A stretch of DNA of 64,000 nucleotides from Paenibacillus_AR mesotrionivorans (GTDB lineage: Bacteria; Bacillota; Bacilli; Paenibacillales; NBRC-103111), in contig NZ_JBJURJ010000007.1 in the NCBI RefSeq assembly GCF_046098205.1, forward strand, positions 1 to 64,000. Direction: 5' to 3'. Below are positions 35,401 through 42,244 of the stretch, one piece after another (positions within the stretch are counted from its first letter, which is position 1; each line of letters opens with the position of its first letter). A model generated the notes under the pieces. It did not search any database. It had not been told where the DNA came from and worked only from the letters and a program-made list of their open reading frames with translations. A program made the position numbers and the translations under genes.

Positions 35401-37289
35401 AATGGTTAGCCGTTCCTGATGCACAGGGCTACAGGTTATTGATAGATGGCTTGGAGAAGGATGTTGAAAATGCAACTGTCTATATACATGAGGGGCTAGT
35501 TCCCAATACTCAACATCGATATCAGATTAAGGCCTTATCTACAAACAATTCCAGTGAATGGAGTGAAGAATGTACTACCTCTACCTTGATTATGAGCACA
35601 GACAAGCCGGTTGTCGTCCCGGCTGACACTTCTATTTCCATATCATGGAACGAAGTCTCGGGAGCTATTGGGTACGAACTTGAAATTAATGGAGAAGTCA
35701 TTAAGACCCAACAGAATATCTACACCAAGTCTGGATTGTCTCCGAATACTGTCTATACCATTCGTGTTCGCTGGAAAACAGCTGAGCAAGTTTATGACTG
35801 GAGTGAAGCAACCGTTGTGGCAACATTGCTGACTACTCCAATAGTTACAGCAAGCTCTCTCGATAACAGTATTATCCTAAGCTGGTCACCTGTTTTGGGA
35901 GCATCCGCTTACTTGGTTTCTGCTGATGGAGTTGTTGTTAGTAACGGAGACAGTTGCTCTTATATTCACCCCGGATTATACCCAAATACTAGTCATAGCT
36001 ATAGTGTGCAGGCTATTACGGGGACTAATTCCAGTAAATGGAGCATAACCGCACAAAAGTATACTTCCCCCCCTACACCGACTGCACCCACTGCTTCTGC
36101 AACACTAACGGATTTATCTGTTACTTGGATGGCAGTGTCTGGAGCTAGCAGCTACGATGTGGAGGTTAATGGAGTAGTGGTGGCTACAGTCTCATCCCCC
36201 TCCTACAAAAAGTCAGGTCTTTCCCAGAACACCGGATTGACCATTCGTGTTCGGTCCAAAAATAATAACGGAAGCAGTTCTTGGAGTCCTTCGGTAACCG
36301 CATATACTCTATTGAATGTTCCGGTAATAAGCAGCGTAACAGTCAATAGTAGTTCAATAACGCTTGCGTGGAATCAGGTGTCCGGGGCGACGGGATACCG
36401 CATCAAACTGGACGACGGTTATATTTATGAGACCAATGCTCTGTCATATACGATAATAGGATTGTCGCCAAACACGGCTCATACGGTTCAAATATATGCC
36501 TATAATGCAAATACGACTAGTACTTGGACATCTGTAATGAATAAAACTACAGCTCCAGCAATACCGGCCATCATTGGAGTTAACGTGCAGATTAATTCAT
36601 TTACCTTGAACTGGACATCATCGCCGGGAGCTTCAGGCTATGATGTGGAGCTCAACGGAACGATTAGTTCAGTCTCGGGAACAAGCTTGACTAAAACGGG
36701 ATTGCAGCCCAATACGAGTCTGGTTCTGCGTGTTAGGTCTAAAAACAGTAGCGGGGTAAGTGAATGGAGCGAGACGTTATCCAACATAGCAACAAAATTG
36801 GTCGTTCCTGTAGCTACTGGAACATCAACAAGCAATTCCATTTCTCTAACCTGGCCCAATGTGTCAGGGGCAACAGGATACAATGTGAAATTATCGAGTT
36901 CTTCTTATCAGTCGTATACCGTTTTTACCAATTCAAATTCATTCTTTATCTCGGGTTCGCCTGGAAGCTCTCATACTTATCAGGTACAGGCTGTGTCCTC
37001 CACTAACTCAAGTGATTGGTCTTCACCTGTAACTAGATTTATGGCTCCGGCAAAACCGAATTCACCCACTGCAGTTGCTACTACCACAAGTTTGCAAATC
37101 TCCTGGGGTGCAGTAGCTGGAGCAACCGGCTATGATCTTGAAGTTGATGGAACTGTTATTTCTGTTTCAGGTACATCCTACACGAAGTCGGGCTTGTTGA
37201 CCAAAACCTACCACCAAGTCAGGGTTCGTTCCAAGAATTCCGGAGGTGTTAGTGATTGGACATCCATTGTAACCTTTAGAACTCTTTAA
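26496..37289 (+). CDS. Giant secreted multidomain protein: subtilisin, LCAT-like hydrolase, Ig, RCC1 and FN3 repeats
   Basis: 3597 residues, start TTG 26496 with AAGGAGG 10 bases upstream. A signal peptide ends near residue 32 (SSAYA). An I9-like propeptide (about 90-165) precedes a subtilisin domain with Asp200 (GIIDSGID), His229 (NGHGTE) and Ser382 (GTSYAA). Two beta-sandwich stretches follow (about 580-800). Then comes an alpha/beta hydrolase of lecithin:cholesterol acyltransferase type (about 800-1190): VVFVPGFLNTRL, nucleophile Ser942 in TYSMGA, Asp1151 in VGDGVVPL, His1176 in GRMHTS. Five Ig-like repeats (about 1356-1790, SGxxxxQYKIG) and one FN3 follow. Two RCC1-like blocks (about 1880-2205 and 2323-2628, DGTVWAWG) flank an FN3-like insert. 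Twelve FN3-like repeats end the chain (about 2632-3597). There is no LPXTG, SLH or membrane anchor. Composition is AT-richer than the flanking genes. Targets are unknown. Confidence 0.9.
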   Translation: MKKLISLFMCMLLIIMELSPLVLSNLISSAYADNLDMANLNQDEVPYFKDQVSSVANSTYTEPTVISGTYSSTPILFPSTSVTTDTYNKLPTLKYIVTYASIDRKQNKKAMKFFRKSETSKVLRSFKNIPQELMLLSEPELAELRMNPDIINVEPDYSVSLSGVENSSNEATTLSYEGLNGEQLFSMKANGQGIRVGIIDSGIDIHHPDLLVSGGVSLLDDTYNDANGHGTEIAGIIAAQLNDFGIKGLAPNAEVYALKAFNASGTASHSDIIAAIDWAIENHINILNMSFGGKENGQALQSATQAAWDAGILLVSASGNKGQSTIEYPAAYSSVMAVGAVNNDLTLAPFSNYGDKLELVSFGSNIYTTTLNSSYRLVSGTSYAAAQVTASAAALWSYHPDWNAEMVRTALLNSSTAIGEQNMFGYGLVNPLGAVKGQFPRDVTVDFEGTVSGAVYGNFFTKLSYLNKTPQDPYTMKQGQITRFSVTSEDDIVDYYTGVFNSENVKIQEKYVSSGTGLLPAGSLLFHDFITNASTPVGTYTVKISPCFDTSGGIYGCPKDSAIKWDVILEPPVGPDTEKPNIQSLKPDQTYFELYKPITLRASASDNRGVKKMTFWYSIELSNGEWGSDYYIGETPNSPVSTNMTSSIDWTPTQNGGYYRFKVVAYDEAGNSSWYSTGQKFYVNPDITPPRVGLSYDQSARLMSNYEIPISFSAFDDGGISEMYLRIYQANDPESQFDLNNNNIECKLNSSVTDKLIGGYGTFSWLAYTSGWHRISIVAVDGNGNKTEEMITPHSFTDIYIATPTVVFVPGFLNTRLKSGGQTAWIPDELLDSYGEMKKFNRVVTEMNLSTIVSKLTSILLMDNNGNSYNDVSTFGIIQDGPAKDVGTLLYNLRREGINVAEVAYDWRLDVTSNEVQNAIASTVERALQKTHGQPISIVTYSMGALPVRKFLLDHQYEQGMNIDSLINIAPPSLGTFYGFKGIEMGDDLGIINSNGFFTDAINSGVIKPFLHNMASVYQLMPGELYNTIYQDKLGQQAFYTDNKSVQNYSELLIYMDNNESFNSKLIERGRTFRSFIEDSGHYVKPEIKKFVFAGYKRNFESSNPDLWEKADPGADIIGMSRSYKYRYGYENAPINFPIPYKDTFYHGVGDGVVPLKSASFRFERDTNVYYVGRMHTSIVGDGKVNSAIKEIVLTGATTQQFITDPDQIPIVGGTSLTINCPVNVSVHDANGNYAGLDENGSLVNNISELSYDIIGETKTLFVPEGVNLDININGYDTGTMDIDFIDYEKDKPITANTIIDVRIINGTKLSFSFNALIEDNKDVNILYDFRGDGQTTVLHPGQQIPFDQLMNDEVPPVSILLIEPALHNNWTGGGAVISLSATDAASGVSGIYYQLDGGPETEYKAPFTVEGAGGHEITYFAMDYSGNIEERRTQIVQIDMTAPGKPLIVPTTTDWTNQDVLLTIIHGEDMGSGAHKSQYKIGAEGQWHDYTEPFTVSDDGANTIFARTLDWAGNVSEEVNVTVLIDKVAPNVPTIEATTTDWTFQDVTVELTGGLDFGSGLKELQYKLGPTENWATYSGPMVITAEGLTEIQARAVDIAGNLSRESAISVKIDKVAPTSPRIEVSTKEWTNQTVVMEVIQGTDDRSGIKKTQYKIGSAGNWMDYSVKVSLEADGEYDIFARSLDHAGNISTEAWTTVRIDKTAPSVPALAPSQSGWTNQDVAVTLTAGTDVLSGVLKSQYRIGEQDTWKDYVNPILIHEEGVHSVNARTLDVAGNISQLVSINVKIDRTPPSTPTELELTGKNETSAYFEFQAAADNLSEITYEIHVNDTWTRDESKTVVGLHSLRTNTYHHIQVRARDEAGNLSALSAPIEVLTNNPISHRNGSTLLLHMDGTVWAWGNNRNGQAGDGTMASVKTTAGKVKGLDSVVAVSAGAYDEYGEDINYSVALKRDGTVWVWGNQKGYGYIVPVPVINSLPVQIPGLDSVNAIDANGSSIYAVKADGTVWKWGFERTLEQLNITDAIGVYNGIVLKRDGTAWTEDLYYRFNQISGIDNISVVAGSSSTLFLKEDGTVWEPEINNNQYQVSKVTFPENVKIIAIATDEERFVEKTNFALSDQGEVWIWGLHTEYVYRAGDGALSENQLYIDVPRKEKIGQASSLSGNRYSYVIAKEGDKQAIWTYGRNYRGEHGNGTTETYYGSTKMLYNTKPLTAFISATKGTLNAPYEVTIADGRVYWHLEDAVQTVFTAYQLQVLDERGEQIVFDTGIQNRVSSSSAWSYRIHTEDLPENQIMQYRVRVKDSDDYWSDWSEAGWLRVEPAAVSGEVAGSGSHSLLLKEDGTVWAWGRNENGELGDRTTMNRSTPVQVEGFDKVIHIRAGNGYSMAIKQDGTLWGWGNSETIPQLLGQENTEGFGYGGVYSRIVAINQTGDVKYDWPLIKTEYSSAVYDKAILTDSGDVFFTKNSGQISYSKLVLQDVIDIAVGADHYLALKHDGTVWAWGKNQDGQLGIGIKEGSNYHDTPVLVEGIPPIRKIFAKENSSKAIDQLGVIWNWGRLYGLETQGSDNPYPTLMSKATPQVINSMEGFKTLAIGSENHLIAYRNDDDLYGSGLNLYGSLGDGTQKLSLFTKVAHTPLPMPVARLTVREIEAILSWDGVPGATHYFIQVDNGAVERISGTSYYARGLSAGVEHIFQVQAVSADNASAWTKVPFFTLPDVPRLIDSSSTSSSIQLNWASIVGADSYEVEVNGIVGAASGNSFLQTGLLPNSLYEIRVRSIGKSGYSDWSIPLKVQTRLVTPVLKRDISNASSITLSWTATSGATGYNIKADDRVIELGGVTSFTDSSLEPNSPHSYQVQAVLPTNWSDWSEMMSTSTAPGRPNASSISGSSFIEVKWPPVVGAVGYDVEFDGTVESVSGESYKKEELSPNSSHTIRIRARNDIGTGDWGTPIQALTRLASVTIDSTSSTSSSITLEWLAVPDAQGYRLLIDGLEKDVENATVYIHEGLVPNTQHRYQIKALSTNNSSEWSEECTTSTLIMSTDKPVVVPADTSISISWNEVSGAIGYELEINGEVIKTQQNIYTKSGLSPNTVYTIRVRWKTAEQVYDWSEATVVATLLTTPIVTASSLDNSIILSWSPVLGASAYLVSADGVVVSNGDSCSYIHPGLYPNTSHSYSVQAITGTNSSKWSITAQKYTSPPTPTAPTASATLTDLSVTWMAVSGASSYDVEVNGVVVATVSSPSYKKSGLSQNTGLTIRVRSKNNNGSSSWSPSVTAYTLLNVPVISSVTVNSSSITLAWNQVSGATGYRIKLDDGYIYETNALSYTIIGLSPNTAHTVQIYAYNANTTSTWTSVMNKTTAPAIPAIIGVNVQINSFTLNWTSSPGASGYDVELNGTISSVSGTSLTKTGLQPNTSLVLRVRSKNSSGVSEWSETLSNIATKLVVPVATGTSTSNSISLTWPNVSGATGYNVKLSSSSYQSYTVFTNSNSFFISGSPGSSHTYQVQAVSSTNSSDWSSPVTRFMAPAKPNSPTAVATTTSLQISWGAVAGATGYDLEVDGTVISVSGTSYTKSGLLTKTYHQVRVRSKNSGGVSDWTSIVTFRTL

Positions 37290-37290
37290 T

Positions 37291-37347
37291 AAAAACCGGC
37301 TTTTCCAACGTCATTTTTTTTCATAACGTATGGAAAAGCCGGTTTTT
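37291..37347 (+). terminator. Strong bidirectional terminator after the giant gene
   Basis: AAAAACCGGCTTTTCCA (37291-37307) pairs perfectly over 17 bases with TGGAAAAGCCGGTTTTT (37331-37347). It marks the right end of the AT-rich island. Confidence 0.93.
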
Positions 37348-37395
37348 TACACTTTTTGATGATATATTTGCGGAACACCGGGCCGCGGCACATAG

Positions 37396-37422
37396 TGCCC
37401 CCGACTTTCCGGTCCGGGGGCA
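37396..37422 (+). other. Hairpin in the GH105 leader
   Basis: TGCCCCCG (37396-37403) pairs with CGGGGGCA (37415-37422), with no T-run after it. It may be an untranslated leader structure. Confidence 0.4.
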
Positions 37423-37514
37423 TTGCCATCCATCGCTCCAAAAAAATGACTATTGAAACGAAACCCGCTTTTGCTTACGGTGGAGCCGTACATGAAACTG
37501 AAGGAGGAACCGGG

Positions 37515-38543
37515 ATGTCACGCAGCTTATCTGCAATAGCCGGGCAAGTCTCACAGGCAACAAAACGGATGCCGATGGCGGAATGGAACTGGAGCGAGGG
37601 AGTGGCGCTGTACGGGCTGGTTTCGTTGTGGAAAACCACGGGAGACGATGCGCTCCTACAATATTTGAAGACATGGGTGGACGGTCAATTGGCCCGGGGG
37701 CAGGTGTTTGAAACGGTCAATGCGACAGCGCCCTGCTTTTCGCTGATTGAGCTGTATACAGCTTCCGGGGAACCCCGTTACGCGGCTATTATTAAATCGA
37801 GGGTGGAATTTCTGCTCCGCCGGGCGGAACGGCTGGAGAACGGCGCGTTTGAACACACGCTGGTGGAAACCAGCTTCGGCGGGCAGATGTGGGTGGACAC
37901 GCTGTTTATGGCCGGATTGTTTCTGGTCAAAGCGGGGCTTTTGCTGGGGGACCGGGAGGCGGTCGAGGAAGGGCTAACCCAATATTTCCTGCATGTGCGC
38001 CAGCTGCAGCAGGAAAATGGCTTGTATGTCCATGGCTGGGATGAAAAGAAGAATGGCCCCATCGGGTGTTTGTGGGCACGGGGCAACGCCTGGGCAGCCA
38101 TTGTGTCGGCGGAGCTGCTGGCGCTGCTTCCGGAGACGGAGCCGGCACGGGAGCGGATCAGCGCTGCCCTGTCCCGGCAGCTGGCGGGTTTACTGCGTTA
38201 CCAGGATATTTCCGGCTTATGGACAACCGTAATGGACGTGCCGGAAACCTATGTGGAAACCTCCGCCGCCGCGGGCATTGCGTATGCGGTTAAACGGGCG
38301 CTGCACTTCGGCCATGAGTATGAGGCGTATGCGGAGATGGCTGACCGGGCCGCGCGCGCCGCATTGTCCCACGTGGATTGGGAGGGAGTGCTCCGCGGCG
38401 TATCCGCCGGCACGGGAGTGCAAAAGCATCCCGGTGAATATCACGTTATTGCCCAGCACCGGGCGGAGGGGTACGGGCAGGGGTTGCTTCTAATGCTGCT
38501 GTCGGCGATGATGGCTGAGAACGGCCATGAGGCTGCAAAATAA
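37515..38543 (+). CDS. GH105 unsaturated uronyl hydrolase (YteR/YesR type)
   Basis: Predicted cytoplasmic alpha/alpha-barrel hydrolase of 342 residues. GH105 enzymes remove the 4,5-unsaturated uronic acid left at the end of oligosaccharides by polysaccharide lyases. The catalytic Asp is probably Asp128 in QMWVDTLFMAGLFL; W26 region WNWSEGVALYGL and GLWARGNAWA-like CLWARGNAWA are typical. The start is ATG 37515 with AAGGAGG 7 bases before; the 53 codons open upstream lack a site. It precedes the AraC regulator and transporter of the same locus, which points to import of lyase products. Whether the sugar is rhamnogalacturonan, ulvan-like or another uronan cannot be told. Confidence 0.88.
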   Translation: MSRSLSAIAGQVSQATKRMPMAEWNWSEGVALYGLVSLWKTTGDDALLQYLKTWVDGQLARGQVFETVNATAPCFSLIELYTASGEPRYAAIIKSRVEFLLRRAERLENGAFEHTLVETSFGGQMWVDTLFMAGLFLVKAGLLLGDREAVEEGLTQYFLHVRQLQQENGLYVHGWDEKKNGPIGCLWARGNAWAAIVSAELLALLPETEPARERISAALSRQLAGLLRYQDISGLWTTVMDVPETYVETSAAAGIAYAVKRALHFGHEYEAYAEMADRAARAALSHVDWEGVLRGVSAGTGVQKHPGEYHVIAQHRAEGYGQGLLLMLLSAMMAENGHEAAK

Positions 38544-38590
38544 AAAGCAGCTGAAATATGAAAACCTCCATATATGACCGTAAACCAACC

Positions 38591-38616
38591 AAGAGCCTGG
38601 AATATTCCGGGCTCTT
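38591..38616 (+). terminator. Hairpin after the GH105 gene
   Basis: AAGAGCC-T-GGAA pairs with TTCC-G-GGCTCTT. There is no T-run, so it may slow transcription or protect the mRNA end rather than terminate. Confidence 0.5.
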
Positions 38617-38684
38617 AGCCATGCCGTATGATGGCGCAGGCATGCTGCAAAGCGGCGTATCAGCAGTTCCGAAAAGAAGACGAT

Positions 38685-38712
38685 TTGGATGAAAGCGTTT
38701 TTTTGATATAAT
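38685..38712 (+). promoter_or_regulatory. Promoter with overlapping cre (CcpA) site
   Basis: TATAAT at 38707-38712 with a weak -35 TTGGAT at 38685-38690. TGAAAGCGTTTTTT (38690-38703) matches the cre consensus TGWAARCGYTWNCW at 13 of 14 positions and fills the spacer up to the -10. CcpA bound there would block RNA polymerase. The ATG at 38711 is inside the -10, so the true start is downstream. Confidence 0.75.
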
Positions 38713-38752
38713 GAAGCGGCAAAAACCCGATGTGAAAGAAGGGGAGACATCT

Positions 38753-41068
38753 ATGAAACTTGTCCGCAAGCTGGTTAGGCAGAGGTCCCTCGCCTTGCTT
38801 TTGCTTCTTTCCATTGTGCCTGTGCTGGGGTTTGGAACGTTCAGCTATTCCATGAGCCTCCGGCTGATCGAGGCGGAGGTAAAACGGACCTCCGAGGTGG
38901 CCATCGCCCAGATGAAGGAGCAGGTGGACCAGCTGCTCCGGCAGACGGAGGAGGTAACGGGGCAGCTCTCGCTCCAGGCGGGGATGCTCCAGCTTGTTAA
39001 GATCCAGGAAACCCCGCTCTTGGGCACGCTGCAGGCAGCCAATGATATTAGACGCGACCTGTCCAATTTCTCCACCTCCATCCATGCGGTGGATTCGGTG
39101 TATCTTTATCACCGGAAGCAGCAGCTGGTGCTGACCTCCAATGCCCTGCTGGACATGGAGAGCTTTTCCGATACCTCCTGGCTGCCAGCCTTGCAGCATG
39201 CAGCGGCGGAGCGCAAATCCAAGCTGTGGATTACTCCCCGTGATACAGGCTCTGAAGCGGCTCCAGGCTCCCAGGTCCTCACGTATATGCTGCCGCTGCC
39301 TTATTTCTATGACGAGCCCGAGGCGGCGCTTATTGTTAACGTCAAGGCCGGTGTTATTGCCGATATGATTCGTTCCTTCCCCTTTGACAGCAGAGGCGGG
39401 CTGCTTGTATTTTCTCCGGCGGGGCAGACGATTGTGCAAGCGGGCCAGCTGCGGCTGGGAGAGCCGGACAACATCGGCGCTATGCTGGGTGGGAAAGCAG
39501 CTGCGGCTGACAGCCGTCCGGTCAAGCTGGATACGGAGGCCGGCGCCATGTACGTGACCACCGAACGTTCGGAGGCCTACGGCTTTCTCTACGCTATGCT
39601 GATCCCCGTAGATGCCGCATCCCGCAACGCCCAGCTGCTCAAGCTGTGGATGGTAGTGGCCACTGTGGTCTTATCCCTGTTATCCGTATTTGTCGCTTAT
39701 TTCAACGTCCGCCAGTTCCAAGCCGGTCTGCGCCGGATTTTCCTGACCCTGCGCGGTAAGGAGGAAGCAGGCGGGGAGACGGAGCAAGAACCCTTCGACG
39801 CCGACTACGCCGGGGGGTTCGCCCGCATTGAGAATAGAATCGCCGCGCTGTTGAAGGAGATGGGTGAGGTTCGCTCCCAATGGAAGAGCCAGCTGCCGGT
39901 GCTGCGGGACCACTTCCTGCTGTCCGCCCTGCTTGGCAACCATGCCGGGATGGATCCGTGGCTGCGCCACAAAACGGCGGAGCCGGCGCTGTTCCCGGAT
40001 CCGGTCTTCTGTGTGCTGGTGGCGGAGATGGATGCCACCGGCGAAAGCGCCCGCTTCCGCAGCGGAGAGGATGCCTGGCTGTTCCTTTTCGCCGTGGGGA
40101 ATATCAGCCAGGAGCTGCTGCGGGATAAGTTCGCCACCGAAACGGTCCTCTCCCGGCAGCATGTGGCCATCATCCTGAATATGCCGGAGACGGAGGCCGA
40201 CCGGGAGACGGTCCGGGCTGCGGAGAAGCTCCGTTATGCAGTATCCTCGTATCTGAAGCAAACGGTGACCATTGCCGTAGGCCGGATTGTTGGCGATTTC
40301 CGCGAGCTGTCGGTTTCGTATCAGGATGCGCTGCATGCTCTTCAGGAGCATTGGCCCAAGGCCGGGAACGAGGTTATCCGCGGAGGGCAGGCACCGAAGG
40401 CTCCCATGTTTGTGCCGTACCCCGCCGAATGCGAAGCGGCGCTGCTGGCGGCCATCCGCGAGGGCGACCGACCGCAGGCTGCTCAGGAGCTGGAAACCTT
40501 CTTCGACGGGCTGAACGGCAGCCGCCTTCCTTTTGCACTGATCAAAACCTATGCCATGCAGCTGCTTGTTTCCATTATCAGGCTGCTTCAGGAGTATGAT
40601 CCGGACCTGGCTCTGACCTTCCCCGGCCGAAGCCTGTACGCCGAATTTGCCCAATTGAATGCTTCACCTCCCATGTGCAGCTGGTTTGGCGAAACCGTTG
40701 TAGAGCCGGGAATCAACTTCCTAAACGGACTGAAGCGACTGCGCATGGAGACCATTATGGACCGTACCAAAAAACTGATTGAGGAGCGGTACCGGCAGGA
40801 CTTGTCCCTGCAGCTGGCTGCCGAGCAGTTGGGCATCAGCCCTTCCTACTTAAGCGAGCTGATCAAGCAGCATTGGGGGGAAACCTTCATTCAATATGTC
40901 ACCCGTTACCGGGTGGATAAAGCGAAAAGCCTGCTGCTCAAAACCGAGCTGAACATCGCCGACATAGCCTCCGAGATCGGATATGGCAATGCCACCCATC
41001 TCATTCGGGTATTCAAAAAATCGGAGGGTGTGACGCCGGGAGAATACCGCCAGCAGAACCGCTCTTAA
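38753..41068 (+). CDS. Membrane-bound AraC-family regulator of the first sugar locus
   Basis: 771 residues, start ATG 38753 with GGGGAG 7 bases upstream. The first membrane segment is about 12-34 (SLALLLLLSIVPVLGFGTF). An extracellular sensor of about 260 residues (Cache-like) follows, then a second segment near 297-318 (WMVVATVVLSLLSVFVAY). The C-terminus from about 668 is a double helix-turn-helix AraC domain (LSLQLAAEQLGISPSYLSEL and NIADIASEIGYGNATHLIRV). Such YesN-like one-component sensors usually control the adjacent lplBC-type importer, here directly downstream. A cre-repressed promoter drives it. A terminator-like hairpin lies at 41082-41113. Confidence 0.88.
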   Translation: MKLVRKLVRQRSLALLLLLSIVPVLGFGTFSYSMSLRLIEAEVKRTSEVAIAQMKEQVDQLLRQTEEVTGQLSLQAGMLQLVKIQETPLLGTLQAANDIRRDLSNFSTSIHAVDSVYLYHRKQQLVLTSNALLDMESFSDTSWLPALQHAAAERKSKLWITPRDTGSEAAPGSQVLTYMLPLPYFYDEPEAALIVNVKAGVIADMIRSFPFDSRGGLLVFSPAGQTIVQAGQLRLGEPDNIGAMLGGKAAAADSRPVKLDTEAGAMYVTTERSEAYGFLYAMLIPVDAASRNAQLLKLWMVVATVVLSLLSVFVAYFNVRQFQAGLRRIFLTLRGKEEAGGETEQEPFDADYAGGFARIENRIAALLKEMGEVRSQWKSQLPVLRDHFLLSALLGNHAGMDPWLRHKTAEPALFPDPVFCVLVAEMDATGESARFRSGEDAWLFLFAVGNISQELLRDKFATETVLSRQHVAIILNMPETEADRETVRAAEKLRYAVSSYLKQTVTIAVGRIVGDFRELSVSYQDALHALQEHWPKAGNEVIRGGQAPKAPMFVPYPAECEAALLAAIREGDRPQAAQELETFFDGLNGSRLPFALIKTYAMQLLVSIIRLLQEYDPDLALTFPGRSLYAEFAQLNASPPMCSWFGETVVEPGINFLNGLKRLRMETIMDRTKKLIEERYRQDLSLQLAAEQLGISPSYLSELIKQHWGETFIQYVTRYRVDKAKSLLLKTELNIADIASEIGYGNATHLIRVFKKSEGVTPGEYRQQNRS

Positions 41069-41081
41069 ACTGTGCAGCAGC

Positions 41082-41113
41082 ACGCCGCAGCCCCTCAAAG
41101 CTACGGCGTTTTT
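41082..41113 (+). terminator. Terminator after the AraC gene
   Basis: ACGCCGCAGC pairs with GCTACGGCGT (one mismatch), followed by TTTTT. Confidence 0.75.
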
Positions 41114-41244
41114 CATTCCGGCCTCCACGAAAAAGTGATGATTGTGATGATATCCGGGGCACCGTAAGCTGTGGTCATCGGCAGCCGGTTGTTCCCGGTG
41201 TATCCCAAAACCCGGGAGAGGCTGCACAAGGAAGGAGCGAGGTC

Positions 41245-42225
41245 ATGCAAAAAGGAGGAGCGAACAGGCTGGAAATCCCGCGCGCAGTGCCAGAATCCCA
41301 ACATCCGGGTGCCGCAGCCCGGTGGCAGCGGCAATGGCGCATATACAAGCAGCATCGTGCGCTGATCATCATGCTGCTGCCCGGGCTGGCGTTATTCCTG
41401 CTGTTCAGCTACGTGCCGATGTACGGCGTAGTCATCGCATTCAAGAATTTTCAAATTACGGAGGGTATACTCGGCAGCCCGTGGGCCGGGTGGGAGAACT
41501 TCCAGCGCCTGTTCCAGGGGAATGGCTTTATGAACGCCCTGCGGAACTCGGTGGTCATCGCTTTTTTGAAAATGGTGCTGGTTTTTCCCGCCCCGATTAT
41601 ACTGGCGCTGCTGCTCAACGAGCTGCGGGTCACCTGGTTCCGGCGGACCATCCAAACGGTGACGTATTTGCCCCATTTTTTCTCATGGGTGGTGCTGGCC
41701 GGCATCCTGTTCCCGTTTCTGGGCAATGAAGGCGGCTTCAACAAGCTGTTGGGCATGTTCGGCATCTCACAGCAATTGTGGCTGCTGGAGCCGGACTACT
41801 TCTACGGCATGGTGGCCCTGACGAACATCTGGCAATCCGCAGGCTGGGGGTCCATTGTCTACTTTGCGGCGCTGGCCTCCATCGACCCAAGCCTCTATGA
41901 GGCGGCTATTGCCGACGGGGCAAGCCGCTGGCGGCGGATCTGGCATATCAGCCTGCCGTCCATTGCGCCTACCGTCATTATTATGTACCTGCTGAATATC
42001 GGCCACTTCCTGTCAGTGGGTTTCGACCAGATCTATAACCTGGTGACGCCGCCTACCTCGGGGGTGGGGGAGATTCTCGATACCTACGTGCTGCGCCGGC
42101 TGCTGACCATGGATTATGAGCTGGGCACAGCCGCCGGATTGTTTAATTCCACAGTGGGGCTGGTGCTGGTGCTGATCGCCAATACCCTGGTGAAGCTGTA
42201 CGACAAGGAGCGGGGACTATGGTAA
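41245..42225 (+). CDS. Sugar ABC transporter permease, LplB type
   Basis: Inner-membrane permease of a CUT1-type importer, 326 residues and six predicted membrane segments (first: ALIIMLLPGLALFLLFSYVP). The EAA loop that docks the ATPase reads YEAAIADGASRWRRIWHISL. AAGGAGCGAGG precedes ATG 41245. It is followed 19 bases later by the second permease. The operon has no ATPase gene; MsmX at 4683 is the likely partner. Confidence 0.93.
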   Translation: MQKGGANRLEIPRAVPESQHPGAAARWQRQWRIYKQHRALIIMLLPGLALFLLFSYVPMYGVVIAFKNFQITEGILGSPWAGWENFQRLFQGNGFMNALRNSVVIAFLKMVLVFPAPIILALLLNELRVTWFRRTIQTVTYLPHFFSWVVLAGILFPFLGNEGGFNKLLGMFGISQQLWLLEPDYFYGMVALTNIWQSAGWGSIVYFAALASIDPSLYEAAIADGASRWRRIWHISLPSIAPTVIIMYLLNIGHFLSVGFDQIYNLVTPPTSGVGEILDTYVLRRLLTMDYELGTAAGLFNSTVGLVLVLIANTLVKLYDKERGLW

Positions 42226-42244
42226 AGGAAGGGAGGCGGATACG

